64,000 bases of DNA from Phycisphaerae bacterium RAS1 (GTDB lineage Bacteria > Planctomycetota > Phycisphaerae > UBA1845 > Fen-1342). This document shows positions 32,167-39,756 of the stretch, piece after piece (position 1 is the first letter of the stretch; each line of letters opens with the position of its first letter). The notes under the pieces were generated by a model. It made no database searches, had not been told where the DNA came from, and saw nothing but the letters and a program-made list of their open reading frames with translations. The translations under genes and the position numbers were made by a program. The stretch spans positions 186,001 to 250,000 of the forward strand of contig SMLU01000003.1 in assembly GCA_007859745.1 (NCBI GenBank). Reading direction: 5' to 3'.

Positions 32167-34662
32167 TCACCCTGGCGGCGCCGCCGCAACCTGAACAACC
32201 TGGTCCAGTTTCTCCAACTCGCCAAGCCGCCGCACGTCAATCATCCCGACATAAACGCGCGCCAGCGCGTTCTCGCCTGATTTCTCAAAGCCGAGCTTCG
32301 CCAGTTGTTCCAGCGTCCCGGCGTTGAAGTCGACGACCGTGATCATCACACTGACTCGAAACTTCGTGACAACGGCCCGGCCGCGCCAGTCGCCGTCCTT
32401 GCCCTCGCGCGCCACGATCTCCGCAAGGCCGTGCAGCTCCGGTGCGAGCTTTGAGGCTTTCTTGTCAGCTTCCTTTTGGCGCTCCTCGGCCGTGCCGCGT
32501 CCGGCGCCGCCGCCGATTACGCCGCCGGTCGGCGCGTCGTGGCGCGACGCGCCGTTCGCGGGCTCCGGCAAGCCGGCCGCGACGGGCATGGGCGGCGAAG
32601 TTGGAGTTGAGATCGACGGAACCTGGCTTGCCGGCGCGGGCACCATGCCGAGTCCGGCGCCGTGGAGTTTCATGGCGCCGCCTTCGTCCTCACGGCCGCC
32701 AAACACGCCTGTGTAGCTCACGCCGCTGGGCATCTCAACCGGCACCAGCACCTTCACCGCTTGCCCGTCGCGGGTGATGGTCTGCTCCTCGACTGCAACG
32801 AAACTGGTGAACTGCGTCATCAGCCTGTATTCGAGGCCAAGCTGCGTCACCGCCGCGCGCACATCCGTCACCGGCTCGCCATTCAGCGTCGCCGCCTGCT
32901 GGTTTGCCATCAGGTAATCAACCTTGGATCGCGCCCAGAGCGAAGCAACCGCCGGATTCGTGCGCACCTCCATCGTGCTGGGCAGCGGCGTCTCGATCCG
33001 GACCGAGCGTTGGAACGGCCCAGCCCCGGTGTATCCGCGGAGCGTCACGCTTCCCGCGGCGCCGGGCGCCAGCCGGCCGTGGACGATCACCGGCCTGGCC
33101 GCGAACAGATCGGGGATCATCGGCGGAAAGACCTCGCTGACCGGCAGGCCGCCCCAGTCCAGCGAGATGTCGGTCAGCACCGGCGCCCGCATGCGCTCGT
33201 GCAGCCGCTGCACGGCCGCATCGGCGCTCGACTCCAGCAGCACATACTCCACCTCGCCGCGGCCGGCGCGGGCCATGCCGTCGAGCAGGTAGCGATTGAC
33301 GCTGTTGCCGATTCCGAGGCTGAAGACGCGCGTGGTGGCGGCGTTTTTCTTCACGAAGTTGATGATCTGGGCGTCGTTCCCGACGTAGCCGTCGGTGAGA
33401 AAGCAGACGACGCGAATCGGCGCGGCGCCTTCGCGCGGGGCGCGCGTTGTTTTCACCAGCGCGGCCTCGATTGCCTTCATCATCTCCGTCCCGCCCCCGC
33501 CGCTGCGCGACTGCAAGAATGAAATCGCCTCCCCGCGGTTGGCGGGCGTGTTGGGCCGCGGCTTGTCCCAGAGAATGTGCGTGTCGCCGGCGAACGTGAT
33601 CAGGTTGAACGAGTCCGCCGGCAGCATGCTCTCCATCGCCAGCATGACCACTTTCTTCGCCTTTTCGATCGGGTAACCCGACATCGAGCCGGACGTGTCC
33701 AGCACGAAAATCAACTCGCGCGGCACGATCGCCGTCGGCTCGACCCGCGCCGGCGGCTGAAGCACCAGCGTGAAGTAGCCGCCGCGCGGGTCCTGGTGAA
33801 AGAGGAATGCGTCGCCGATCCCCTCGCCGCCGAGGCGATAGCGGACGACGAAATCGCGGTTGGGGATCGCAGCCTGGTTCCTGAGGGCGATCGTTGTCGA
33901 AAGGACTCGGCCTAGCGCAAGCTGCGATTGATCAATCTCGTGCGATTCGCAGCGCACATCTGTCAGCGGCAGCCCGGTGTTGATCCGCAGCGACAGAGAA
34001 ATGTCGTGCCCCGCCCGCGTGCCTTGCGGCGTCACCGGCGGCGTGATCCTGCCGGCGTCGGGAACCTGCGGCGTCGGCTGGCCGGTGGTCATTGGCCCGG
34101 GGGCGCTGCCGCCGCCGGGGATGTATCGCGGCCCAACGACCATCGGGAACGACCACTCAAACGCGCCGGCTTCGTAGCGCAGCGTCTCGACGTACGTGAT
34201 CTCGATGACGACCTCGACACCCGGGTCAATGTTGGCTACGGATTGTGTGAAGATGTTGGGCCGTTCCTGGTCAAGCAGGCTGGCGACGTGCCCGGCATTT
34301 TTCGCCTGCTCGTAGATCTTCCGCGCCTCGTCGCGCTCCTTGATCTGCCCGATCACCCGCCGGGATCCGATCTGCATCACGAAATCGTCCACCGCCGCGT
34401 CCGCCGGCAGCGGAAAGACGTAGACTGCTTCGATTTTTCGGCTGGAGGGGTTGGTGAAGGTCTGCTTGACGGTGACGCGGCCGACGATGCCGGCCACGTC
34501 GGCTTCGACCGTGGTGTGTTTCAGCGGGCAGACTGTAGACTCATCCGGGTTTGGTCCGATGATCCGCAATTCGCCGCAGCCGGCCTTTTCGGGCGGCTGG
34601 GCGAGAGCGGTAGTGAATGCGGCCAGGGGCAGCAGAGCGGCGAGAAGAATGCGTGGGAACAT
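32167..34662 (-). CDS. VIT and von Willebrand factor A domain protein
   Basis: The 831-residue exported protein has a signal peptide (MFPRILLAALLPLAAFTTAL). A VIT domain follows at about 40-170 (VGRVTVKQTFTNPSSRKIEA, ARKIYEQAKNAGHVASLLDQ, EITYVETLRYEAGAFEW). A vWA domain begins near residue 320 with the metal-binding DxSxS (FVLDTSGSMSG). Later come GGGTEMMKAI and CFLTDGYVGN. The tail from about 690 is rich in Pro and Gly. The architecture is that of inter-alpha-trypsin inhibitor heavy chain-like proteins, common in planctomycetes and thought to bind other proteins outside the cell. I chose the ATG at 34662, which has GGAG six bases upstream. A longer frame would read through family E repeats. 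Confidence 0.88.
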   Translation of the reverse strand: MFPRILLAALLPLAAFTTALAQPPEKAGCGELRIIGPNPDESTVCPLKHTTVEADVAGIVGRVTVKQTFTNPSSRKIEAVYVFPLPADAAVDDFVMQIGSRRVIGQIKERDEARKIYEQAKNAGHVASLLDQERPNIFTQSVANIDPGVEVVIEITYVETLRYEAGAFEWSFPMVVGPRYIPGGGSAPGPMTTGQPTPQVPDAGRITPPVTPQGTRAGHDISLSLRINTGLPLTDVRCESHEIDQSQLALGRVLSTTIALRNQAAIPNRDFVVRYRLGGEGIGDAFLFHQDPRGGYFTLVLQPPARVEPTAIVPRELIFVLDTSGSMSGYPIEKAKKVVMLAMESMLPADSFNLITFAGDTHILWDKPRPNTPANRGEAISFLQSRSGGGGTEMMKAIEAALVKTTRAPREGAAPIRVVCFLTDGYVGNDAQIINFVKKNAATTRVFSLGIGNSVNRYLLDGMARAGRGEVEYVLLESSADAAVQRLHERMRAPVLTDISLDWGGLPVSEVFPPMIPDLFAARPVIVHGRLAPGAAGSVTLRGYTGAGPFQRSVRIETPLPSTMEVRTNPAVASLWARSKVDYLMANQQAATLNGEPVTDVRAAVTQLGLEYRLMTQFTSFVAVEEQTITRDGQAVKVLVPVEMPSGVSYTGVFGGREDEGGAMKLHGAGLGMVPAPASQVPSISTPTSPPMPVAAGLPEPANGASRHDAPTGGVIGGGAGRGTAEERQKEADKKASKLAPELHGLAEIVAREGKDGDWRGRAVVTKFRVSVMITVVDFNAGTLEQLAKLGFEKSGENALARVYVGMIDVRRLGELEKLDQVVQVAAAPPG

Positions 34663-34772
34663 GTCAGTCTCCAAGAACGTCCAGATCGATACCCGCAGGA
34701 GGCAGTACCTTGGACGCCGCTGGACTCGAAGTGTTCCCCGATGGCGAACCCGGAAAGCCTGTGAACTTCTGC

Positions 34773-34835
34773 GGGTGGAACGGGCATCTTGCCCGTTCTT
34801 ACACCGCGGGGACGGGCGAGACGCCCATCCCACCC
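34773..34835. repeat. Family E pair, opposed
   Basis: Two family E-like units (GGGTGGAACGGGCATCTTGC and GGACGGGCGAGACGCCC) in opposite orientation, closing with GGGTGG and CCACCC. They lie between the VIT/vWA start and the histidine kinase stop. Confidence 0.7.
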
Positions 34836-34863
34836 ATGGCGGGGCAACTTGCTGACTTCGACC

Positions 34864-37137
34864 CTACCCCTTCGGCAGCAGCACATGCACGGTCGTCCCC
34901 TCGCCCGGCCGGCTGTCGATCCAGATTTTCCCCCGGTGCGCCTCGACGATCCGATGCACCCGCGCCAGTCCCAACCCGCGCCCGCGGCCGGCGCGGCGGT
35001 GCGAGAAGAAAGGATCAAAGGCACGATCGATGACGCCTGGGGCCATGCCCGCGCCGTAGTCGCGCACCGCCAACTCTACACCGTCGCCGGTCACCGAGGC
35101 GCGACAGCGAATCGAAATCACGCCGCTGTTGTCGTTCGTCGCATCCAGTGCGTTGTTCAACAGCTCCGCCAGCACGCCGGCGAGCTGATTCGCGTCGCCC
35201 GAGATCGTGCAGCCGCCGCGTGTCGCGCCGGCGTCCGTCTCGAGTGTGACGCGCGACTCGGGCAACTGGTGCTTCGCGACGAACGCGCTGCGTACGTCGG
35301 ACGCGATCGCCGCCAGATCGATCGGTGCGGGTTCCGGCGGGCGGGGGCGGGCGAAGTCCATCAGCTCGCTGACGATGCCGCTGCATTCATGCGCTTTCGC
35401 GTGGATCAGCTCGAGCGCACGGCGCAGCTCCGGGTCGCTCGTGCCGCGCATCAGGATTTCGGCTCGCCCGGAGATCACCGCCAGCGGCGTATTCAGTTCG
35501 TGCGCCGCTCCGGCGGCCATCTCGGCGATCATCGAGAGCGTCCGCGAGCGCAGCAGCTCGACCTGCATGTTCTGCAAGCGGCGGTTCATCTCCGCCAGGT
35601 CGTCGGAAAGCCGCCGGGCCGCGGCTTGCGCATTAGCCCGGCCCAGCACGAGCCCGAAGCTGTGCGTCAGTGAGCGCAGCTCCTCGGCCTCCTCGACCAG
35701 CCGAGCACGCTCGTCAGCGTCCGACAGATAGACCAGCCCCCCGCTCACGCGCGCATCATGCACCACCGGCACAAACCAGGCCGTCCCGCGTCCAAGGCGG
35801 CCCACCACGGGCGCCATCAGCGTCCGCACCGGCTGCGGAGCGCGGATGACGCACAAATCCAGCGCTTCTCCGGGCTGCGCGAGCCAGCCGACGGTTTCTT
35901 CCGGCACGCTCAGCACCAGTTGTCCGCGATCCGCCGGCTCCTCCGTGGACCACGCCAGGTTGACCGTGCCGCCGCCCTCCTGCACGCCGAAGGCCGCCAC
36001 GCTGCAGCGCTGCAGCGCCCCGCCCGCCGCGTCGGCCATGGCCGCGACCACCGCCGCCGGATCGGACCAGGCGCTGAGCTGCCGGTCAAATCGACCCAGC
36101 GCCTTGAAGTAGCGGGCGGCCGCCGCCAGGCGCCGGTTGGTCAGGATCAGGTCAGCGTTCAGCTTGCCCAGCTCGACGTTGGCCTCCGACATCGCGCGCC
36201 GGTAGACCGATTCGGGCGTCTCGCGATTGAGGCCCAGCGCGGTGGCGTGCGCCGCGACGTCCGGTGCGAGCTGCTGCACGACCGTTTCGATCTGCCCCTC
36301 CTTGAATCCCAGTCGCACCGCGAGGCGCGCCGAGAGGTCGTGAAACAGGTGGTTCCCGGAAAAGCCGATGTGGTTCTCACGCGCCATCACGTCGGCCAGA
36401 TGGACCAGGCTGATCAGCGCCGGCCGCGCCACGGAACGCGGAAGCATCTCGACCGAAAGGTGGTGCGCCCAGATCACGTCGCGCAGGTGCGCCGGCAATC
36501 CCCAGCGCTCCGCCAGCCGCCGACCAGCGACGGTGTGATCGGCGCCGAGAATGCTGCGTTCGAAATCGGCAATGTCGCCGCGCTCCTGTTCATTGTGCAT
36601 CACGACCCGCGCGTAGGCCTTCGGGAAGACGGCGTCGAGCGCGACCTTGCCGATGTCGTGCAGCAGCCCCGCCACGAATGCGTCTTCCGGATCGACGCCG
36701 AGTTCCCGACGCGCCGCCGCCAGCCGCTTGGCGGCGCTGGCCACGGCCAATGCGTGTTTCCAGAATTCAAGCCGGCTGAATCCGCCCGACCCGCCCTCGG
36801 CCGGCGAAAAACACTCGAACACTTTCACCGCCAGCACGATGTTGCGGACCGCGGCGAATCCCAGCAGCGTCACGGCGCGGTCGACCGTATCCACCCGATG
36901 ACTCGCGCCGGCCGCAGCCGAATTCGCGCACGCCAGCAGCTTGGCCGTCAGCGACTGGTCCGCCCTGAGCGCATCGGCCAGGTCGCGCGCCCCGCTGTCG
37001 GCTGACAGCGTCAGCGACAACAGCCGCACCGCGATCGGCGCCAAGGTGGGCAGATCGTCGAGATGCGGCAGCACCAGGTCCGGCTTGGCGCCGCCTGCCG
37101 CGTCCGCGGCCGTCGCTGGGCGGACCTCGTCAGGCAC
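34864..37137 (-). CDS. HDOD-domain sensor histidine kinase
   Basis: The 757-residue protein has an HDOD domain at about 20-220 (LPTLAPIAVRLLSLTLS, LLHDIGKVALDAVFPKAY, IWAHHLSVEML) and a GAF-like middle part. The kinase core has its phospho-accepting His in AAGAAHELNTPLAVISGRAE near residue 540, an N box ELLNNALDAT, and G boxes RDYGAGMAPGVIDRAFDPFF and GRGRGLGLARVHRIVEAH. It should phosphorylate a response regulator, most likely the one whose gene overlaps it by eight bases (37130-37726). No membrane helix is seen, so sensing is cytoplasmic. HDOD plus kinase is an uncommon fusion of a signalling scaffold with a transmitter. Confidence 0.87.
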   Translation of the reverse strand: MPDEVRPATAADAAGGAKPDLVLPHLDDLPTLAPIAVRLLSLTLSADSGARDLADALRADQSLTAKLLACANSAAAGASHRVDTVDRAVTLLGFAAVRNIVLAVKVFECFSPAEGGSGGFSRLEFWKHALAVASAAKRLAAARRELGVDPEDAFVAGLLHDIGKVALDAVFPKAYARVVMHNEQERGDIADFERSILGADHTVAGRRLAERWGLPAHLRDVIWAHHLSVEMLPRSVARPALISLVHLADVMARENHIGFSGNHLFHDLSARLAVRLGFKEGQIETVVQQLAPDVAAHATALGLNRETPESVYRRAMSEANVELGKLNADLILTNRRLAAAARYFKALGRFDRQLSAWSDPAAVVAAMADAAGGALQRCSVAAFGVQEGGGTVNLAWSTEEPADRGQLVLSVPEETVGWLAQPGEALDLCVIRAPQPVRTLMAPVVGRLGRGTAWFVPVVHDARVSGGLVYLSDADERARLVEEAEELRSLTHSFGLVLGRANAQAAARRLSDDLAEMNRRLQNMQVELLRSRTLSMIAEMAAGAAHELNTPLAVISGRAEILMRGTSDPELRRALELIHAKAHECSGIVSELMDFARPRPPEPAPIDLAAIASDVRSAFVAKHQLPESRVTLETDAGATRGGCTISGDANQLAGVLAELLNNALDATNDNSGVISIRCRASVTGDGVELAVRDYGAGMAPGVIDRAFDPFFSHRRAGRGRGLGLARVHRIVEAHRGKIWIDSRPGEGTTVHVLLPKG

Positions 37138-37726
37138 GGGCGAGTTCCAGCAGGCGGTTAATCAGCTCGTCGATCTTGAACGGTTTCTGGATGAAGTCGT
37201 CGGCGCCGTCGTGAAGCAGTTGCTCGACGTGCTCGCGCTCGATCACGCCCGAAACGATCACGATCTTCACATGGCCGAGCGAATCGTCGCTGCGGATGCG
37301 CTTGCAGACCAGATTGCCGTTGATGTCCGGCAGCATGTAGTCCAGGATCATCACGTCCGGCAGGAACTCACGCACGCGCATGCCGGCGTCGAACCCGGTC
37401 GAGGCGGTGGCCACTTCGAAACGCCCGTCGCGCTCCAGCATGTCGACCAACAGCTCGACGATCGCCGGATCATCGTCGACCACCAGCACGCGCGTCTTCC
37501 CCGAATCGATCTGGTCCAGGGGGATGTCGTGCTCTTTCATGAACTGGATCAGGCTTTCGCGCGGGATGCGGCGGAAGCGCGACCCCGGCACGCGAAAGCC
37601 GCGCAGCCGACCGCTGTCAAAGCAACGGATAACCGTCTGCTGGCTGAGCTGGCAAATCTCGGCCACCTCGCCGGTTGTGTACACAGTTTTGTTCAGCCGG
37701 GGTGGTTCCCGGTTTGTCTTTCCCAT
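37130..37726 (-). CDS. Response regulator with N-terminal helix-turn-helix and C-terminal receiver
   Basis: The 198-residue protein begins with a MerR/excisionase-like DNA-binding domain (VYTTGEVAEICQLSQQTVIR, then FDSGRLRGFRVPGSRFRRIP, up to about residue 60). A receiver domain follows, with the acidic pocket VVDDDP (84-86), phospho-acceptor Asp129 (MILDYMLPD) and Lys near 180 (FIQKPFK). This order is the reverse of most DNA-binding regulators. I chose the ATG at 37726, with AGGGCG upstream. A longer frame would overlap mnmG. The 3' end overlaps the HDOD kinase start by eight bases, so the two are probably translated together as a two-component pair. Confidence 0.87.
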   Translation of the reverse strand: MGKTNREPPRLNKTVYTTGEVAEICQLSQQTVIRCFDSGRLRGFRVPGSRFRRIPRESLIQFMKEHDIPLDQIDSGKTRVLVVDDDPAIVELLVDMLERDGRFEVATASTGFDAGMRVREFLPDVMILDYMLPDINGNLVCKRIRSDDSLGHVKIVIVSGVIEREHVEQLLHDGADDFIQKPFKIDELINRLLELARA

Positions 37727-37766
37727 TTCACGCCCTAAAAGACTACCCAAATTATCTATATTGCCT

Positions 37767-37795
37767 AATATATATCGTCCGGGGTGACTTGGCAA
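37767..37795 (-). promoter_or_regulatory. Promoter of the two-component pair
   Basis: Read on the minus strand: TTGCCA (37795-37790), 17 bases, TATATT (37772-37767), within an AT-rich patch that contrasts with the GC-rich surroundings. It ends 40 bp before the response-regulator start and faces away from mnmG. Confidence 0.65.
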
Positions 37796-37826
37796 GATAG
37801 GGTAAGCTGATTCGCGCAATTGCTGA

Positions 37827-39749
37827 CTAGGCAACCGCTTCCGAGCTGCCGCGAGCGGCGAGGTGGACGAGCAGCATCGACACGTCGGTAGGATGAATGC
37901 CGCTGATCCGGGCCGCCTGACCGACGTTTCGCGGACGGACGGCGTTCCATCTCTCGACCGCCTCTCGCCGCAAGTGAGGGATGCTCGCGTAATCAAGCGT
38001 GGTGGGGAGACCGCGCTCCTCGAACGCGCGGTGCTCTTCGATAACTCTCTGCTGTCGCTTGAGATAGCCGTCATACTTCACCTCGATCACTGCCCGCGCC
38101 CAGACATCCGGCTCGGCAGAAAACGCGGAGAGGGGCTCGTAACCCAACCGGAATCGGTCCCCCGTTTCTTCGGGCCGGCGAATCCACTCTTCCAGCGTCT
38201 TGTTCTCCCAACGTAAGCGACGCAGGGAACTTAGAAGCTCGCCGACACGTTCCGAAGTTCTTCGGTACCGCTCCCAACGCGCGGAATCTGCCAGTCCGAT
38301 TTCATGAGCGAGCGGAGTGAGCCGCTGGTCGGCGTTGTCGTGCCGCAGGTGAAGGCGGTATTCGGCCCGCGAGGTGAACATGCGATAGGGTTCCGTCACG
38401 CCGCGCGTCACGAGGTCGTCGATCATTACCCCGATGTAGGCCTGATCGCGCCGCAGGACGACCGGCGGCTTTTGCGCGACGTAGCGCGCCGCGTTGATCC
38501 CCGCCATGAGCCCCTGGCCGGCGGCTTCCTCGTAGCCGCTCGTGCCGTTGATCTGCCCCGCGAGAAAGAGCCCGAGAATTCGCTTCGTCATCAGCGCCGC
38601 ATCGACCTGCTCGGGCGGGACGAAGTCATACTCGACGGCGTAGCCCCATTGCAGTACCTCCGCTCGTTCGAGCCCTGGGATGCCGGCGATCATCTCGCGT
38701 TGCACGTCGATCGGCAGCGATGTGCTGACGCCGTTGACGTAGATGCGGTCGCTCTCGCGGCCCTCCGGTTCGAGGAAGACCTGGTGCCGGTTCTTGTCGG
38801 CGAAGCGCACGACTTTGTCCTCGATGCTGGGGCAGTAGCGCGGGCCGCGCGACGCGATCTGGCCGGAGTACATCGGGGCGCGGTGCAGGTTGGCGCGAAT
38901 CCGCTCGTGAATCGCGGCGTTGGTGTAGGAAATCCAGCAGGGAACCTGCGACTGCGCCAGCCGATCGGTCATGAAGGAGAACGGCACAGGCGGGTCGTCG
39001 CCGGGCTGCACGTCGAGCGAGGAGAAGTCGATCGTGTCGCGTTTCAGCCGCGGCGGGGTACCGGTCTTCAAACGGCCGAGCTCAAGTCCGAGCCGGCTGA
39101 GCGAGGCGCTGAGCCCGACGGCGGCTTTCTCGCCGATGCGGCCGCCCTCTGTTTTCTGCTCGCCGGTGTGCATCAGCGCCCGCAGAAACGTGCCGGAGGT
39201 GACGACGACGGCCGGGGCATTGACGATCCGCCCATCGCTCAGGCGGACGCCGGTGACGCGCCGCGCGGCGGCCGGCGCGCGCGTCGCGTCCGCCGGCCGA
39301 TGCGTCGGCGCCGCACTCTCAATCTCTGCGTTCTCCGTACTCTCCGCGTACTGCGCGTCCCCTGCGAGAATCTCCTCCACACCCGCCTCGACGATTTCCA
39401 GATTCGGGCACTCCGCCAGCCGTCGCTGGACCGCACCAGCGTAAAGCTCACGATCGCACTGCGCCCGCAGCGCCCACACGGCCGGCCCCTTGCTGCGGTT
39501 GAGCATGCGGAACTGGATGCCGGTCTCGTCCGTCACCAGCCCCATCAGCCCGCCGAGCGCGTCCACTTCGCGAACGATCTGCCCCTTGCCGATGCCGCCG
39601 ATGGCGGGATTGCAGGACATGCGACCGATGGCGTCACGGGTGAACGTGACCAAGGTGGTGCGTGCACCGAGGTGCGCGGCGGCCCAGGCGGCCTCCGCGC
39701 CGGCGTGCCCGCCGCCGATGACGAGGACGTCGAAATCTACGGGATTCAT
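37827..39749 (-). CDS. mnmG: tRNA uridine 5-carboxymethylaminomethyl modification enzyme MnmG
   Basis: MnmG (GidA) is the FAD-binding partner of MnmE in making cmnm5U34 in tRNA. The 640-residue chain starts with the dinucleotide loop VLVIGGGHAGAEAAWAAA. It has SCNPAIGGIGKGQIVREVDA near 47, RAQCDRELYAGAVQRRL near 100, FLRALMHTGEQKTEGGRIGE near 185 and AGQINGTSGYEEAAGQGLMA near 390. The C-terminal helical domain ends in RISGIHPTDVSMLLVHLAAR. An insert of about 30 residues near 147-177 (AESTENAEIESAAPTHRPAD) is unusual. The start is the ATG at 39749, seven bases after the RM gene stop on the same strand. Length otherwise fits the family (about 620-630). Confidence 0.96.
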   Translation of the reverse strand: MNPVDFDVLVIGGGHAGAEAAWAAAHLGARTTLVTFTRDAIGRMSCNPAIGGIGKGQIVREVDALGGLMGLVTDETGIQFRMLNRSKGPAVWALRAQCDRELYAGAVQRRLAECPNLEIVEAGVEEILAGDAQYAESTENAEIESAAPTHRPADATRAPAAARRVTGVRLSDGRIVNAPAVVVTSGTFLRALMHTGEQKTEGGRIGEKAAVGLSASLSRLGLELGRLKTGTPPRLKRDTIDFSSLDVQPGDDPPVPFSFMTDRLAQSQVPCWISYTNAAIHERIRANLHRAPMYSGQIASRGPRYCPSIEDKVVRFADKNRHQVFLEPEGRESDRIYVNGVSTSLPIDVQREMIAGIPGLERAEVLQWGYAVEYDFVPPEQVDAALMTKRILGLFLAGQINGTSGYEEAAGQGLMAGINAARYVAQKPPVVLRRDQAYIGVMIDDLVTRGVTEPYRMFTSRAEYRLHLRHDNADQRLTPLAHEIGLADSARWERYRRTSERVGELLSSLRRLRWENKTLEEWIRRPEETGDRFRLGYEPLSAFSAEPDVWARAVIEVKYDGYLKRQQRVIEEHRAFEERGLPTTLDYASIPHLRREAVERWNAVRPRNVGQAARISGIHPTDVSMLLVHLAARGSSEAVA

Positions 39750-39756
39750 AGCAGGA

